Source of the DNA: Pseudoalteromonas gelatinilytica
Lineage (GTDB): Bacteria > Pseudomonadota > Gammaproteobacteria > Enterobacterales > Alteromonadaceae
DNA: 64,000 nt
Assembly (NCBI RefSeq): GCF_001641615.1
Contig: NZ_LRRU01000018.1
Location: 186,001-250,000 of the forward strand
Direction: 5' to 3'
Shown here piece after piece: positions 8,991 through 20,444 of this stretch. The notes beneath the pieces were generated by a model, which saw nothing but the letters and a program-made list of their open reading frames with translations, had not been told where the DNA came from and searched no databases. The position numbers were made by a program, and so were the translations under genes. The first letter of the stretch is position 1. Every line of letters starts with the position of its first letter.

Positions 8991-9839
8991 TTAACGGCGG
9001 CTCATAAACGCAAGTTTTTCGATTAAGCTAATGTCTTGCTCGTTCTTTAATAGTGCTCCAAACATGGGCATTAAGCCGCCTTTTTGGCTTTTATCATGCA
9101 GTGTTTTAGCATCAATATCTTCGGCCATCAGTAGCTTTAACCAGTCGAGTAATTCGCTGGTTGATGGTTTTTTCTTAATGCCGTTTACTTCACGTAGATT
9201 AAAGAACACCTCAAGTGCTTGGCGTACTAAATCTTGTTTAACATGCGGGTGATGCACATCGATAATTTGCGCCATTTCTTCACTACTTGGAAAATCAATG
9301 TAATGGAAAAAACAACGACGTAAAAAGGCATCTGGCAGCTCTTTTTCGTTATTTGACGTGATGATCACAATCGGGCGTTGCTTTGCAATAACTCGCTCGC
9401 CGGTCTCATAAACATGAAACTCCATTTTATCGAGCTCTAATAGCAAGTCGTTGGGGAATTCAATATCGGCTTTGTCAATTTCATCAATCAATAGCACAGG
9501 GCGTTTGTTATGTTGCTCACCATAGGTAAAGGCTTGCCATAATTTCCCTTTTACAATGTAGTTGCTGATATCGTGCACACGCTCATCACCTAACTGGCTG
9601 TCGCGAAGACGCGATACCGCATCATATTCATACAGGCCTTGCTGCGCTTTAGTGGTTGATTTGATGTGCCATTGAATTAGCGTGGTGTCTAAACTTTTTG
9701 CAAGTTCCTCGGCCAGCATAGTTTTACCTGTGCCGGGTTCACCTTTAATAAGCAGGGGTTTTTCGAGCAAGATCGCTGCGTTAACCGCTTGTTTTAATGA
9801 GTTACTGGCAATGTAGTTATCGGTTGAATTAAAAAGCAC
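8991..9839 (-). CDS. MoxR-family AAA+ ATPase
   Basis: A 282-residue AAA+ protein. Walker A is GEPGTGKT at residues 33-40, Walker B is LLIDEID at about 116-122, and sensor 1 is in IITSNNEKELPDAFLRRCF with the arginine finger. MoxR ATPases act with VWA partners to remodel or activate client enzymes, often by metal insertion. The start is GTG at 9839 with aaggtg six bases upstream; no in-frame ATG precedes Walker A. It is first in a two-gene operon with the VWA protein. Confidence 0.93.
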   Translation of the reverse strand: MLFNSTDNYIASNSLKQAVNAAILLEKPLLIKGEPGTGKTMLAEELAKSLDTTLIQWHIKSTTKAQQGLYEYDAVSRLRDSQLGDERVHDISNYIVKGKLWQAFTYGEQHNKRPVLLIDEIDKADIEFPNDLLLELDKMEFHVYETGERVIAKQRPIVIITSNNEKELPDAFLRRCFFHYIDFPSSEEMAQIIDVHHPHVKQDLVRQALEVFFNLREVNGIKKKPSTSELLDWLKLLMAEDIDAKTLHDKSQKGGLMPMFGALLKNEQDISLIEKLAFMSRR

Positions 9840-9891
9840 GATGTCACCTTATCTGGTCTGAGCAGTGATTAATAACGTCATGATGCCACAG

Positions 9892-10110
9892 TTAGTCGGC
9901 GTCTGAAAGGTATGCAAAACGCGGTACCGTTTTGCCCTCTACAGTGACGGTTTCTGTAAACATACTAAGCGGGCGTGCCCACATGCCAAATTCGCCGTAG
10001 AGCGCTTGATAAATTACCAGTGTCTCATTCGTTTCGCTATGAGTGGCAACATATTCAACTTTGTATTTTGGACCTTTGTAATGTTGGTAAATCCCGGGTT
10101 TGATAGTCAT
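9892..10110 (-). CDS. DUF1653 family protein
   Basis: A 72-residue protein beginning [18 protein letters not shown] and continuing with [19 protein letters not shown] and [12 protein letters not shown], the complete DUF1653 signature. The function is not established. The frame stays open upstream with ATG codons at 10125 and 10176, but family members start at GIYQHYKG, so 10110 is chosen. It is transcribed divergently from the DUF2947 gene across 78 bp and lies 52 bp downstream of nothing on its own strand, so it is probably monocistronic. Confidence 0.85.
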   Translation of the reverse strand: MTIKPGIYQHYKGPKYKVEYVATHSETNETLVIYQALYGEFGMWARPLSMFTETVTVEGKTVPRFAYLSDAD

Positions 10111-10188
10111 GTGTTTATCTCGCATCTTGGAGTCATTTGGGTATAATTGCAGTTTGCACATTTTACGCTGAAACAAACTGCCTGAACT

Positions 10189-10671
10189 ATGAATTATATT
10201 TCGTTAGATGAATACAAAAAAGCCTGGGTTTTTCGTCATAAAGATATGCCGATAAGTAGCGAAGACGCAGCGCAAATAAAACCAATGAGTGCTGAACGCG
10301 CTGCTGTTTTATGGACTACCATGGTGAGCCGAGAGCATGATCACCCTGACTTTTTTGATAAAACAGATTGGTGCGGCAAAGACGACAGCTTTTCAGAGAC
10401 CATTAACTGGGAAAACGCATGGGAAGCGGGCGACGAGCAGTTACCTGAAGAAATCCTAAACCACTTAGCGTGGGAAGCAAACACGACGGTCTATTTTTGT
10501 ATGGCTCGCGACAATATCATTGAAACCAGCTTTGCCGTTTTTAAGCGTTGTTGGCAAAACTTTATGTTTTTAGCTGATGGTAGTTTGTTACTAGGTAAAA
10601 AGCGTGATGCGGTGGTGCAGTTTTTAGAATCTGGTAATGCAAAATTGGGTAAAAAAGGCGCAGTAAAGTAG
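10189..10671 (+). CDS. DUF2947 family protein
   Basis: A 160-residue soluble protein starting [20 protein letters not shown]. It contains an acidic middle ([16 protein letters not shown]) and a [14 protein letters not shown] segment. This looks like the small gammaproteobacterial family DUF2947, recognised from memory of the N-terminus; no function is known. There is no signal peptide. It precedes another unassigned gene by 59 bp. Confidence 0.75.
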   Translation: MNYISLDEYKKAWVFRHKDMPISSEDAAQIKPMSAERAAVLWTTMVSREHDHPDFFDKTDWCGKDDSFSETINWENAWEAGDEQLPEEILNHLAWEANTTVYFCMARDNIIETSFAVFKRCWQNFMFLADGSLLLGKKRDAVVQFLESGNAKLGKKGAVK

Positions 10672-10730
10672 CGCTCAATAAACGCTCTATGCTATAAAAC
10701 AGTCAAGCAATTGTTTTATAAGAGCGCGCA

Positions 10731-11363
10731 TTGTCTAAACCAACTTCACAGAGCGAACACTCGCAACAAGCCGAAATTTGGCAAACTGATGCCGATCGTG
10801 CTTTGTATGCGCAGTTATGCAATGCATTTTATGCTCGTGAAATCCCGCGTTTGGTAAATGAACCTGATGCTGCAAGGCTAAAGCGCTTATTAGCTAGTTT
10901 GCCTTACTATATAGAGCGTTTAGCCATGCGTATAGTTAATGGCGATGCGCCATTGCAGCTAGATTCACAAAACGGCAGTTGGCTTGAAAAACAAAAATCA
11001 ACGCCACCTGTTTATAATAAAAACGACTCAAAAGACTTTTATAGTCAATATGCTAAGCGCGGGTTAATTGTTCCCGTGCTAATTAATGACGAGCAATGTA
11101 CAACCGTGCGCATAGACAGCTTAGATCAAGTAAGCGACAATAAGGTACATTGCAACGAGCTTGGTTGGTTTGATACTTCCGGTGAATCGCTAGAAAACGC
11201 GCATATTCAATTGCTTAAGCCCGCAAAAGCGGTGATGGCAGCAGCGTGCTGTGGTCATCAATGGCAATTTAATAAACGCATCACACCTAAGCGTTTGTCA
11301 TTACGAGAAATGCTACTAGCAAGCAATATAAATTGGCGTAATTTAAAACGCCCTTTGACTTAA
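10731..11363 (+). CDS. Hypothetical protein, 210 aa
   Basis: Soluble basic protein with no recognised domain. It begins at TTG (10731), reading [19 protein letters not shown]; the next in-frame ATG would remove about 66 residues, so TTG is preferred, with aagagcg upstream. It includes two adjacent cysteines near residue 173 ([11 protein letters not shown]). It ends 22 bp before ftsB and could be the first gene of that transcript. Function unknown. Confidence 0.65.
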   Translation: MSKPTSQSEHSQQAEIWQTDADRALYAQLCNAFYAREIPRLVNEPDAARLKRLLASLPYYIERLAMRIVNGDAPLQLDSQNGSWLEKQKSTPPVYNKNDSKDFYSQYAKRGLIVPVLINDEQCTTVRIDSLDQVSDNKVHCNELGWFDTSGESLENAHIQLLKPAKAVMAAACCGHQWQFNKRITPKRLSLREMLLASNINWRNLKRPLT

Positions 11364-11385
11364 TTTAACCGCGAAGGAGTGTTCA

Positions 11386-11676
11386 ATGCGGGTTTTTCAA
11401 TTCGCCTTGTTATGTTTGGCTTTATTTCTGCAATATCGTTTATGGTTTGGCCATAATGGTGTGCAAGATTACACTCGTTTGAAACAAGCGGTTACCTCTC
11501 ATCAAGACACCAATGCTAAATTGTTAAAGCGCAATAAAGTGCTCAAAGCCGATATTGAAGACTTAAAACTCGGTCAAGAGGGCATCGAAGAGCGGGCGCG
11601 CAATGAATTAGGAATGATTAAACCTGGCGAAACCTTTATTCGCGTATTACCAGGTCAACAGCAAAATGAACACTAA
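11386..11676 (+). CDS. ftsB: Cell division protein FtsB
   Basis: Small bitopic divisome protein that links FtsL to FtsQ and signals septal wall synthesis. The 96-residue product has a single hydrophobic segment at about residues 3-20 and then a coiled coil (residues 28-66). It ends in the family segment [20 protein letters not shown]. Ribosome site aaggag lies just upstream. It overlaps ispD by 11 bp, the usual arrangement in gammaproteobacteria. Confidence 0.93.
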   Translation: MRVFQFALLCLALFLQYRLWFGHNGVQDYTRLKQAVTSHQDTNAKLLKRNKVLKADIEDLKLGQEGIEERARNELGMIKPGETFIRVLPGQQQNEH

Positions 11677-12367
11677 GCAAACTATCACCGCCATTGTTCC
11701 CGCTGCGGGAGTTGGGAGTCGAATGCAGCATTCGGCGCCAAAGCAGTATATTGAACTTGCGGGTAAAACTATTTTAGAACATACCCTGAGTAAACTTGCA
11801 GAACTTAACGAATTAAATACCATCAAAGTAGCAGTTAGCGATGATGACGGCTACTTTGCTGATTTACCTCATATTGATAAGCGTATTGAGCGCGTATCTG
11901 GTGGTAAAGAGCGCGCTGATTCAGTGCTCAATGCATTGTTATCACTTGCGGATAACCCGCCTGATTGGGTGCTTGTTCACGATGCGGCAAGGCCGTTAGT
12001 ATGCTTGGCAGATATTCAGCGTTTAATATCTGAATGTATCGCTGCCAATGAAGGCGGTATCTTAGCATCAAAAGTAAAAGACACCATTAAACGCGGTCAT
12101 ACGCACAGTGAACAAACGGTGCCTCGTGATGATTTATGGCAGGCACTCACCCCTCAGTTTTTCCCCTATCAGGCGCTCACAGATGCGCTATCAAGTGCCC
12201 TTAAAAATGGTGTGACTATCACGGATGAGGCATCGGCAATTGAATGGGTTAAGCAGCCTGTTAAGCTGGTTGCTGGTCGCAGTGACAACATTAAAATCAC
12301 CACCCCAGAAGATTTAGATTTAGCAGCATTTTTACTGCAAAAACAACAAAACGAGAGTACCTCATGA
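11666..12367 (+). CDS. ispD: 2-C-methyl-D-erythritol 4-phosphate cytidylyltransferase
   Basis: Third step of the MEP isoprenoid pathway: transfers CMP to methylerythritol phosphate. The 233-residue product has the nucleotide-binding loop [12 protein letters not shown] near the start, followed by [17 protein letters not shown], then [11 protein letters not shown] and the C-terminal TDEASAIEW. It overlaps ftsB (11 bp) and ispF (4 bp, ATGA type), so the three are translationally coupled. Confidence 0.96.
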   Translation: MNTKQTITAIVPAAGVGSRMQHSAPKQYIELAGKTILEHTLSKLAELNELNTIKVAVSDDDGYFADLPHIDKRIERVSGGKERADSVLNALLSLADNPPDWVLVHDAARPLVCLADIQRLISECIAANEGGILASKVKDTIKRGHTHSEQTVPRDDLWQALTPQFFPYQALTDALSSALKNGVTITDEASAIEWVKQPVKLVAGRSDNIKITTPEDLDLAAFLLQKQQNESTS

Positions 12368-12846
12368 TTCGAATTGGCCATGGCTTTGATGTACACAAAT
12401 TTGGCGGCGAAGGCCCGTTGGTGATTTGTGGTGAAAAAATTGATTACCCACAAGGCTTTTTAGCACATTCAGATGGTGATGTTGCCATTCACGCATTGTG
12501 TGATGCTATTTTAGGTGCATTAGCAATGGGGGATATTGGCAAGCATTTTCCAGACACTGCGAGCGAATACGAAAATATTGATAGCCGAATTTTACTACGC
12601 CACGTGGTTGGGCTTGCTAAAGATCAAGGCTATGTACTTGGTAATGCCGATGTGACGATTGTTGCGCAAGCACCAAAAATGTTGCCGCACATTCAAGCAA
12701 TGCGTGAAAACTTATGCCAAGACCTTGCAGCTGATATTTCTCAAGTGAATGTGAAAGCAACAACTACTGAGAAGCTTGGGTTTGAAGGTCGCAAAGAAGG
12801 TATTTCAAGCCACGCAGTGGTGATTATGAGCAAACAAAGCGCATGA
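12364..12846 (+). CDS. ispF: 2-C-methyl-D-erythritol 2,4-cyclodiphosphate synthase
   Basis: Fifth step of the MEP pathway: cyclises the CDP-methylerythritol phosphate product with release of CMP. The 160-residue trimer-forming protein has the zinc ligands in [13 protein letters not shown] (D9, H11) and in [10 protein letters not shown] (H43). The later segment [19 protein letters not shown] is diagnostic. It overlaps ispD upstream and truD downstream by 4 bp each. Confidence 0.96.
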   Translation: MIRIGHGFDVHKFGGEGPLVICGEKIDYPQGFLAHSDGDVAIHALCDAILGALAMGDIGKHFPDTASEYENIDSRILLRHVVGLAKDQGYVLGNADVTIVAQAPKMLPHIQAMRENLCQDLAADISQVNVKATTTEKLGFEGRKEGISSHAVVIMSKQSA

Positions 12847-13871
12847 GTGAGTTAAACTACCTTTACGGTAAACCCCTTTCTAAGGCTGACTTTAAAACTC
12901 AAGCCGAAGACTTCATGGTTGATGAAGACTTAGGTATTGAGTTTACAGGATCAGGTGAGCATGTTTGCTTGCAGGTTGTAAAAAAAGGCGAAAATACTCA
13001 GTTTATTGCTAAACGCATTGCCGAAAAAGCGGGGGTATCTCCACGTGATGTGAGTTATGCAGGCTTAAAAGACCGTCATGGCGTGTGTACACAATGGTTT
13101 AGTGTTCCCGTGCCAATTAAAAAACACATAGAATTTAGTGAGTTGAATAACGAGCAATTTTTTGTGGTATCGCAACAGCGTCATAATCGTAAGCTCAGAA
13201 CTGGCTGCCACAGAGGCAATCGCTTTACCATTACGTTACGCAACGTGACTGAGCCGCTGGATATTTTGTGCCGTATCAACGCGGTGCGCGCCGGTGTGCC
13301 TAATTACTTTGGTGAGCAGCGCTTTGGGCATGGTGGTCACAACCTTGAAATGGCAAAACGCATGTTTGCCGGAGAGCGTATCCGCGATAAAAAATTGCGT
13401 GGCTTAGTTATTTCAGCTGCACGCTCTTATGTGTTTAATGAAATCGTGAGCATGCGCGTTGCAGAGCATGGCCTTGCAAAAACAATGCACCGCGAAGTGT
13501 TTATGCTCAGCGGCAGTAATGCATTTTTTGAAGACAATATTAGTGATGACAATATTGCCCGCCTAGCGTCTGGTGATATTGTGATGTCAGCTCCTATGGT
13601 TGGTAAAGGCGAAAAAGGCCTAACCGAAACTGAAAAAGAGTGGCTCGAGCCTTATCAGTCTTGGATAGAGGGTCTTAGCGAACTTGGCCTTAAGAATGAG
13701 CGTAGAATGTTACGACTGATCCCAGACTCATTAGCCGTTGAAACGATAGATGAAACGACCTTAAAGTTAAGCTTTGGTTTACCAAAAGGGTGTTTTGCTA
13801 CCGCCTTGCTGCGTGAGCTGGTGGACTATCAAGATGCAAGCCCTAGAGAACAAAAACAAAAGGATGCGTAA
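12843..13871 (+). CDS. truD: tRNA pseudouridine(13) synthase
   Basis: Isomerises uridine 13 in tRNA-Glu. The 342-residue product carries the TruD motif [17 protein letters not shown] with the catalytic aspartate at about residue 77. The family segments [12 protein letters not shown] and [18 protein letters not shown] follow. Coupled to ispF by a 4-bp overlap, and its stop is directly followed by the surE ATG. Confidence 0.96.
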   Translation: MSELNYLYGKPLSKADFKTQAEDFMVDEDLGIEFTGSGEHVCLQVVKKGENTQFIAKRIAEKAGVSPRDVSYAGLKDRHGVCTQWFSVPVPIKKHIEFSELNNEQFFVVSQQRHNRKLRTGCHRGNRFTITLRNVTEPLDILCRINAVRAGVPNYFGEQRFGHGGHNLEMAKRMFAGERIRDKKLRGLVISAARSYVFNEIVSMRVAEHGLAKTMHREVFMLSGSNAFFEDNISDDNIARLASGDIVMSAPMVGKGEKGLTETEKEWLEPYQSWIEGLSELGLKNERRMLRLIPDSLAVETIDETTLKLSFGLPKGCFATALLRELVDYQDASPREQKQKDA

Positions 13872-14636
13872 ATGAAAATCTTACTAAGCAATGATGATGG
13901 TGTGCATGCTAAAGGGATTGCGGTTTTGTATCATGCATTAACGCAAATTGCAGATGTGACCTTAGTGGCGCCAGATCGCAATTGCAGTGGCGCAAGTAAT
14001 TCATTAACGTTAATGAATCCACTGCGTGCAACCACCCTTGATAATGGCTTTATTTCGATTAATGGCACGCCAACTGATTGTGTGCATTTAGGAGTTAATG
14101 AGTTAACCGAGCAGCAGCCCGATTTAGTGGTTGCAGGGATAAACCACGGTGCCAATTTAGGTGATGATACCTTGTATTCAGGTACCGTTGCCGCTGCCAC
14201 TGAAGGCCGTCACTTAGGGCTACCTGCCATTGCAGTGTCGTTATGTTCTAAAGAAGGAAATCACTTTGAAACTGCCGCAGCGGTTGCGGTAAGTATCATC
14301 AAAGAGTTGGCATCGCATCCATTACCGAAAGATCAAATCATCAACTTAAACGTGCCTGATATTCCGCTTACCGAACTAAAAGGGGTCAAAGTAACCCGTT
14401 TAGGTTCGCGCCATAAAGCTGAAACCATGACTAAACAACAAGACCCATGGGGCCGCGATATTTATTGGTATGGTACCCTTGGCGCTGAAAGTGATGCAGG
14501 GGAAGGCACTGATTTTTATGCCATCAATAATGGATATGCATCAGTCACACCACTCAGTGTTGATATGACGGCGAAAGAAAGCTTACAAGCCGTTGATAGC
14601 TGGTTAGCAAATATGGAGATTAATAGTGCTGACTAA
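13872..14636 (+). CDS. surE: 5'/3'-nucleotidase SurE
   Basis: Metal-dependent survival nucleotidase acting on nucleoside monophosphates. The 254-residue product begins [16 protein letters not shown], with the metal-binding pair D8-D9. It also has [14 protein letters not shown] and a [21 protein letters not shown] segment, both diagnostic. It starts one base after truD ends and overlaps pcm by 11 bp, the conserved stationary-phase gene order leading to rpoS. Confidence 0.97.
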   Translation: MKILLSNDDGVHAKGIAVLYHALTQIADVTLVAPDRNCSGASNSLTLMNPLRATTLDNGFISINGTPTDCVHLGVNELTEQQPDLVVAGINHGANLGDDTLYSGTVAAATEGRHLGLPAIAVSLCSKEGNHFETAAAVAVSIIKELASHPLPKDQIINLNVPDIPLTELKGVKVTRLGSRHKAETMTKQQDPWGRDIYWYGTLGAESDAGEGTDFYAINNGYASVTPLSVDMTAKESLQAVDSWLANMEINSAD

Positions 14637-15264
14637 TTATAATCGCAGTGCACTAGCATTAGCTGAATTATTAAAACGCGAGGGCGTAGAAGACAGTACG
14701 GTGCTTGAAGCGATTGCTTCTACACCTAGGCACATCTTTGTTGATGATGTTTTACAGCACAAAGCCTATCAAAATACCGCACTGCCAATCGGGCAAGGGC
14801 AAACGATTTCACAACCATACATAGTCGCACGCATGACAGAGCTGCTCCGCTTAGCTGGGGTGCGTGATAAAGTGCTTGAGATAGGCACAGGGTCTGGCTA
14901 CCAAACGGCGATACTGGCAAAAACCTTTACTAAAGTGTGCTCGGTGGAGCGTATCAAAGCATTGCAATGGCAAGCAAAACGGCGTTTGCACAAACTTGAT
15001 TTATACAATGTCACCATGAAACATGGTGATGGGTGGCAAGGCTGGCAGTCACAAGCTCCATTTGAGGGAATTATTGTCACAGCAGCAGCTGCTACTATGC
15101 CACAAGGGCTTCTTGCACAACTTGCTGATGGGGGCGTTATGATTGCACCTATTGGTGAACAAGATCAGCAATTAATGATGGTCGTTAGAAATGGCGATAC
15201 ATTTACAGAACATAAAGTTGCACCAGTAAGATTTGTACCTTTGGTACCTGGTGATATTGAATAG
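14626..15264 (+). CDS. pcm: Protein-L-isoaspartate O-methyltransferase
   Basis: Repairs isoaspartyl residues in aged proteins using S-adenosylmethionine. The 212-residue product has the active-site region [17 protein letters not shown] and the SAM-binding motif [16 protein letters not shown], and ends in the typical VRFVPLVPG. Translation overlaps the end of surE. Confidence 0.97.
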   Translation: MLTNYNRSALALAELLKREGVEDSTVLEAIASTPRHIFVDDVLQHKAYQNTALPIGQGQTISQPYIVARMTELLRLAGVRDKVLEIGTGSGYQTAILAKTFTKVCSVERIKALQWQAKRRLHKLDLYNVTMKHGDGWQGWQSQAPFEGIIVTAAAATMPQGLLAQLADGGVMIAPIGEQDQQLMMVVRNGDTFTEHKVAPVRFVPLVPGDIE

Positions 15265-15275
15265 GACGTTATACT

Positions 15276-15854
15276 TTGAAGTTGTTTACTAAGTTATATG
15301 ATATGGCGCTGGTATGGGCTAAACACCGTCATGCGGAGCGTTATTTAGCAGGGATGAGTTTTGCTGAATCAGTTTTTTTTCCGGTACCACCGGATGTTAT
15401 GCTAGCCCCTATGTCGCTAGCTCAACCAGATAAAGCATGGCGTTTTGCCAGCTTTACTACAATAGCCTCTGTGATTGGTGGTATTTTAGGTTACTTACTT
15501 GGCTTTTGGTTATTCGAACCTGTGGTCGAGCCTCTTATTGCCCAAATGGGTTGGCAAGCCAAATTTGACACAGCACTAGGTTGGTTTGAAAACTACGGTG
15601 TTTGGGTAGTCTTCTTAGCGGGCTTCTCTCCTATACCTTATAAGGTTTTTACAATCGGCGCTGGTTTGATGCAAATGGCATTCTTACCGTTTTTAATTGC
15701 CTCAGCTGTCGGCCGTGGCGCGCGTTTCTTTTTAGTGTCGGCCTTGATGAAATGGGGTGGCGTTAAAATGGAGCAAAAATTACGTCAATATGTTGAAGCG
15801 CTTGGTTGGGGATTAGTTGTTTTAGTCGTGGTTGCGTACTTTTTGCTACGATAA
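15276..15854 (+). CDS. yqaA: YqaA-type inner-membrane protein (DedA-like)
   Basis: A 192-residue protein with about five hydrophobic segments. It has the VTT/DedA-like features FPVPPDVMLAPMSLA and FLAGFSPIPYKVFTIGAGLM, where the second proline-containing re-entrant loop lies. The transport role is unknown; DedA relatives act in lipid-carrier recycling. The TTG at 15276 is the likely start, giving MKLFTKLYDMALVWAKHRHA, with aggacg 8 bp before it. It sits between pcm and nlpD, a typical place for YqaA in this order. Confidence 0.85.
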   Translation: MKLFTKLYDMALVWAKHRHAERYLAGMSFAESVFFPVPPDVMLAPMSLAQPDKAWRFASFTTIASVIGGILGYLLGFWLFEPVVEPLIAQMGWQAKFDTALGWFENYGVWVVFLAGFSPIPYKVFTIGAGLMQMAFLPFLIASAVGRGARFFLVSALMKWGGVKMEQKLRQYVEALGWGLVVLVVVAYFLLR

Positions 15855-15896
15855 CCCGCAAAACCATTAAATTAGTACGATAAGGAGCATTTTACG

Positions 15897-16721
15897 ATGA
15901 GCAGGCAGTTAACAGTCTATGTTACTTTGTTTCTTAGTATTTTGCTCTTTGGCTGTACTTCTCGCGAAGCACCGGCGCCGGTCAGTAGTTTAGATAATAA
16001 AGTTAAACCCGCCACACGCAAAGTAAATATCTCAGGCTCAAAATATGTAGTCAAAAAGGGTGATACTTTGTACTCAATTGCTTTTAGCGCTCAACAAGAT
16101 TTTCGTACCCTTGCGAAAATAAACGATATTCCAGCACCTTACACTATCTTCCCCGGACAGAGTGTTTTGCTCACAAAATCGGCACAAAAACAAAAAAAGA
16201 CGAAAAAATATACGAATTCGAGTAAAAAGTCTACTGTTTCTATACAAAAAAATAACAAAAAATTAAAAAAAGAGCTTGATCAGCCAAAACAACGAGAGTA
16301 TGTTCAGAAACAAGCCAACAAAATAATTAGTGAAAAAAACAGTAATTCTAATGCAAAAGTTGTATGGAGCTGGCCGGCAAAAGGCAAGGTTACGCAACGC
16401 TTCTCTAATAAAGAGAATGGCTTTAAAGGATTACAGATTACTAATAAACAAGGGGCTTCTGTTTTAGCTGCTGCACATGGAACTGTGGTATACGCGGGCA
16501 ACGCATTGAGGGGTTACGGTAATTTAATTATTTTGAAACATAATGATGATTACCTAAGTGCTTACGCGCACAATTCAAAGTTGCTTGTAAAGGAAAAACA
16601 GGAAGTAAAGGCGGGGCAGAAAATAGCAGAAATGGGCAGTTCAGACTCTTCGGTTACGGCTTTGAGATTTGAAATTCGTTATCGGGGTCAAGCAGTCAAT
16701 CCTGCTAAGTATTTACCTTAG
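15897..16721 (+). CDS. nlpD: Lipoprotein NlpD, amidase activator
   Basis: Outer-membrane lipoprotein that activates the septal amidase AmiC. The signal peptide ends in LLFGC, a lipobox with the lipidated cysteine near residue 21. A LysM domain follows (about residues 50-95, YVVKKGDTLYSIAF). A lysine-rich linker leads to a C-terminal M23/LytM domain (AAHGTVVYAGNALRGYGNL). The catalytic histidines of true M23 enzymes are missing: the position that is HxH in active enzymes reads LRFEIRY, so it is a degenerate, regulatory copy. It precedes rpoS; in E. coli the main rpoS promoter lies inside nlpD, which may apply here. Confidence 0.95.
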   Translation: MSRQLTVYVTLFLSILLFGCTSREAPAPVSSLDNKVKPATRKVNISGSKYVVKKGDTLYSIAFSAQQDFRTLAKINDIPAPYTIFPGQSVLLTKSAQKQKKTKKYTNSSKKSTVSIQKNNKKLKKELDQPKQREYVQKQANKIISEKNSNSNAKVVWSWPAKGKVTQRFSNKENGFKGLQITNKQGASVLAAAHGTVVYAGNALRGYGNLIILKHNDDYLSAYAHNSKLLVKEKQEVKAGQKIAEMGSSDSSVTALRFEIRYRGQAVNPAKYLP

Positions 16722-16780
16722 CCATTAGGGTATTGATAAAGTGATTTAGCTCAATCACATATTTGCTCGGGAGGACGCTT

Positions 16781-17764
16781 ATGGGTCACACAGCAAAACT
16801 TGAGAAAACAACTGACGCGATTGACGATAAATTTGATGACACGGTAATTGAAGATGATTCACCAGAGTTACTAGAAGAAGTCGACAACGATGATGAAATT
16901 TTTGCAAAGGATGAAGTTGCCAAGAATCTAGATGCCACTCAGCTATACCTTGGTGAAATTGGCTTTTCTCCGCTATTAAGCGCAGAAGAAGAAGTCTATT
17001 TTGCTAGAAAAGCATTGAAAGGCTGTGAAGCCTCTCGCAAGCGAATGATTGAAAGTAACTTACGTTTAGTGGTGAAAATTGCCCGCCGCTATAACAACCG
17101 AGGTCTTGCGCTGCTTGACCTTATTGAAGAAGGTAATTTAGGCCTTATTAGAGCCGTTGAAAAATTTGACCCAGAACGAGGTTTCCGTTTTTCAACTTAT
17201 GCAACGTGGTGGATACGTCAAACCATTGAACGTGCCATCATGAACCAAACACGTACGATTCGCTTACCTATTCATGTGGTTAAAGAGCTAAATGTTTATT
17301 TAAGAACAGCCCGTGAATTAACACAGAAACTTGATCATGAACCAACCGCAGAAGAAATTGCAGAGTGCTTAGATAAGCCGGTTGAAGATGTTACTAAGAT
17401 GCTGCGTTTAAACGAAAAAATCACCTCGGTGGATACACCAATTGGTGGTGAAAATGACAAAGCATTATTAGATATCATCGCCGATGAAAAAGACTATGGT
17501 CCTGAAGGCGAAGTACAAAACAATGACATCAACAAGCACATTGTTGATTGGCTAGGAGAGTTAAACCCGAAACAGCGTGAAGTACTTGCTCGTCGTTTTG
17601 GTTTACTAGGCTATGAGCCATCAACCCTTGAAGATGTTGGTCGTGAAATTGGCTTAACACGTGAGCGTGTAAGACAAATTCAAGTGGAAGCATTACGTCG
17701 CTTAAAAGACATTTTGCAACACGAAGGTTTAAGTACAGATAGCCTATTCGACCAATTCACCTGA
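16781..17764 (+). CDS. rpoS: RNA polymerase sigma factor RpoS
   Basis: Stationary-phase/general stress sigma factor. The 327-residue product shows region 1.2 ([21 protein letters not shown]), region 2 ([20 protein letters not shown] and [16 protein letters not shown]), region 3 and region 4 ([20 protein letters not shown]). The ATG at 16781 is preferred over a TTG at 16763 because gggagga at 16769-16775 fits it. Product length matches E. coli RpoS (330). A strong hairpin separates it from the convergent mutS. Confidence 0.97.
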   Translation: MGHTAKLEKTTDAIDDKFDDTVIEDDSPELLEEVDNDDEIFAKDEVAKNLDATQLYLGEIGFSPLLSAEEEVYFARKALKGCEASRKRMIESNLRLVVKIARRYNNRGLALLDLIEEGNLGLIRAVEKFDPERGFRFSTYATWWIRQTIERAIMNQTRTIRLPIHVVKELNVYLRTARELTQKLDHEPTAEEIAECLDKPVEDVTKMLRLNEKITSVDTPIGGENDKALLDIIADEKDYGPEGEVQNNDINKHIVDWLGELNPKQREVLARRFGLLGYEPSTLEDVGREIGLTRERVRQIQVEALRRLKDILQHEGLSTDSLFDQFT

Positions 17765-17802
17765 TTTGACAACAATACATAGGCCTTCGGGTCTAGAACA
17801 CA

Positions 17803-17833
17803 CAAAAAAGCTGACGTTACGTCAGCTTTTTTT
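17803..17833. terminator. Bidirectional terminator between rpoS and mutS
   Basis: The stem agctgacgt/acgtcagct is flanked by A residues on the left and T residues on the right, so it can serve both the plus-strand rpoS and the minus-strand mutS transcripts. Confidence 0.85.
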
Positions 17834-17849
17834 ATATCTATGTTTATAC

Positions 17850-20423
17850 CTACAGTAAATCTTTTAATTGATACAGTAGTTGGTGTGCTTGTCTTGGCGT
17901 TAGGCTGTCTGGATCAAGCTGTTTTAAGGTTAATTCAAGCTCAGAAGGTTCATCATCAAAACTTAATGTTTGCTGTTGCTGCTCAATGGGGGCCGTGACA
18001 GGTTGGTGGTTTTCGAGCATTTTTAGCTTTTGTTTGGCTTGTTGGATCACCGCTTTTGGAACACCGGCCAAGGCAGCAACTTGTAGGCCAAAGCTTTTGC
18101 TTGCTGCGCCTTCAAGCACAGTATGCATAAAGGCAATGGTGTCGTTATGCTCAATGGCATCAAGGTGCACATTAACCAGCCCAGGTTTTTGTTCTGCTAG
18201 CTCTGTTAGCTCAAAATAGTGGGTGGCGAATAAAGTTTTTGCGGCAATTTTTGATGCTAAATAATCAGCTGTTGCATAGGCAAGTGATAAACCATCATAG
18301 GTTGAAGTACCGCGACCAATTTCATCCATCAGCACCAGTGATTGCGCTGTGGCGTTATTTAAAATTGTTGCCGTTTCTGTCATTTCAACCATGAAGGTTG
18401 AACGCCCTGATGCTAAATCATCACTTGCGCCGATACGCGTAAAGATACGGTCAATATTACCAATTTCTGCGCTATCAGCAGGTACGTAAGAGCCAATATG
18501 GGCCATCAAAACGATAAGCGCGGTTTGGCGCATATAGGTTGATTTACCACCCATATTTGGACCTGTGATAATCAACATTTTCCGGTCGTTATTAAGCTCT
18601 ACTGGGTTGGCAATAAACGGGTCTTTCATTACCTGTTCTACCACCGGATGGCGACCTTGTTTAATGCTGATATTATCGTTATCGCATAATGTTGGTTTAG
18701 CGTAATTAAGCGCTTGTGCACGTTCAGCTAAGTTGTTCAATACATCTAAATCAGCCAGTACGGCTGCCATCGTTTGCAGTTGCGCAATGTGCGGAGCTAT
18801 AAACTCAAAGAGTTGCTCATAAAGCTGTTTTTCAAGCGCCAGCGCTTTTGATTGGCTACCAAGTACTTTATCTTCGTGCTCTTTAAGCTCAGGGATAATA
18901 TAGCGCTCATTATTTTTTAGCGTTTGACGGCGAATATAATCGGCAGGAACCAAGTGCGAGTTAGCGCGGCTAACCTCAATAAAAAAGCCATGCACCTTGT
19001 TATAGCCAATTTTTAAGGTGCTAATGCCAGTGCGCTCACGCTCACGTTCTTCAAGCTTTTCGAGAATATCAGTTGCACCTTGGCTTAACGCACGCCATTC
19101 ATCGAGCTCACTGTTATAGCCCGGGGCAATCACACCCCCATCGCGAATAAGCACCGGTGGGGTTTCGATGACAGCACGTTCTAGTAAATCTTGTAGCTCA
19201 GGTAATTGCTGTGATTGCGCAATTATTTGACTAATACGTGGATCGTTGGCGTCCAGAAGTAATTCGTGTAATGGTGCCAGAGCTTGCAGTGCACTACGTA
19301 GGCGCGTTAAATCACGTGGGCGTGCTGTGCAAAGCGCTAAACGGGCGATAACACGCTCAATGTCGCCAATTTGCTTTAATGACTCTTGTAGCTCACCACA
19401 TAATTGCGCATCGATAATTGCACTGATTGCGTTTAGTCGAGAGTTGAGCTCTGTTTTGCTGCGCACAGGGGTATGAATACGGCGTTTTAATAAGCGTGAA
19501 CCCATCGCAGTCGCTGTTTTATCAAGTACTTGTGCAAGCGTGTTTTCGTAGCCGCCCGATAAATTTACCGTTAGTTCAAGATTTTTACGAGTTGCAGCAT
19601 CTAAAATCACCGCGTGTTCGTTTTGCTCAAGGGTAATCGCACGAATATGCGGCAGGGCAATACGTTGAGTGTCTTTTACATATTGCATTAAGCAGCCCGC
19701 AGCCACCAAAGCAGCGTGTGCTTTGTCTACACCAAAACCAACCAGATCTTTGGTGCCAAATTGGTCGCACAGTAAGTGCTGGGCTGTATCTAAATCAAAC
19801 TCCCATTCTGGGCGACGACGTGCGCCTTTGATATGCTCAATTAGGTGCACATTTGTAAATGTTTCACTATAGAGCAGCTCAGCAGGGGCTAAACGCTGTA
19901 ATGTTGAGCTAAATGCTTCATCAGTATTTACTTCTAACACATTGAATCTGCCAGAGTTAATATCTAAATAAGCAATACCATATAAGCCTTGTTTACTTTG
20001 CCAAACGCTGGTTAGCAAGTTGTCTTGGCGTTCTTGTAATAACGCTTCGTCAGAAATAGTGCCCGGTGTAACAATGCGCACAACTTTACGCTCAACAGGG
20101 CCTTTGCTGGTGGCAGGATCGCCAACTTGCTCACAAATAGCCACCGACTCACCCATTTGTACAAGGCGAGCTAAGTAGTTCTCTACGGCGTGATAAGGCA
20201 CACCTGCCATTGGAATGGGATCGCCACCGGCTTTACCACGATGAGTCTGAGAAATATCAAGAAGTTGCGCAGCACGCTTGGCATCATCGAAGAAAAGTTC
20301 ATAAAAGTCGCCCATACGATAAAACAGTAAAATATCCCGATGCTCGGCTTTTATTTTTAGATACTGCTGCATCATAGGGGTTTGTTGATTTATAGTGTGC
20401 GGTGCATAAAGATCAAACGACAT
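17850..20423 (-). CDS. mutS: DNA mismatch repair protein MutS
   Basis: Recognises mismatches and recruits MutL. The 857-residue product has the N-terminal mismatch-binding [11 protein letters not shown] (Phe-x-Glu wedge). The ATPase Walker A is [14 protein letters not shown], and the signature segments [12 protein letters not shown] and ATHYFEL follow. Start at ATG 20423 ([20 protein letters not shown]); an in-frame TTG four codons upstream is less likely. Divergent from pncC with only 21 bp between starts, so the promoters must overlap the neighbouring coding ends. Confidence 0.97.
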   Translation of the reverse strand: MSFDLYAPHTINQQTPMMQQYLKIKAEHRDILLFYRMGDFYELFFDDAKRAAQLLDISQTHRGKAGGDPIPMAGVPYHAVENYLARLVQMGESVAICEQVGDPATSKGPVERKVVRIVTPGTISDEALLQERQDNLLTSVWQSKQGLYGIAYLDINSGRFNVLEVNTDEAFSSTLQRLAPAELLYSETFTNVHLIEHIKGARRRPEWEFDLDTAQHLLCDQFGTKDLVGFGVDKAHAALVAAGCLMQYVKDTQRIALPHIRAITLEQNEHAVILDAATRKNLELTVNLSGGYENTLAQVLDKTATAMGSRLLKRRIHTPVRSKTELNSRLNAISAIIDAQLCGELQESLKQIGDIERVIARLALCTARPRDLTRLRSALQALAPLHELLLDANDPRISQIIAQSQQLPELQDLLERAVIETPPVLIRDGGVIAPGYNSELDEWRALSQGATDILEKLEERERERTGISTLKIGYNKVHGFFIEVSRANSHLVPADYIRRQTLKNNERYIIPELKEHEDKVLGSQSKALALEKQLYEQLFEFIAPHIAQLQTMAAVLADLDVLNNLAERAQALNYAKPTLCDNDNISIKQGRHPVVEQVMKDPFIANPVELNNDRKMLIITGPNMGGKSTYMRQTALIVLMAHIGSYVPADSAEIGNIDRIFTRIGASDDLASGRSTFMVEMTETATILNNATAQSLVLMDEIGRGTSTYDGLSLAYATADYLASKIAAKTLFATHYFELTELAEQKPGLVNVHLDAIEHNDTIAFMHTVLEGAASKSFGLQVAALAGVPKAVIQQAKQKLKMLENHQPVTAPIEQQQQTLSFDDEPSELELTLKQLDPDSLTPRQAHQLLYQLKDLL

Positions 20424-20444
20424 GTATTTACCCAAAGGCTGAAT

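Noticed and set aside
15276..15854. Calling the YqaA-like protein a full DedA lipid transporter
   Set aside because: Only the two re-entrant-loop motifs are visible, so a specific substrate is not supported.
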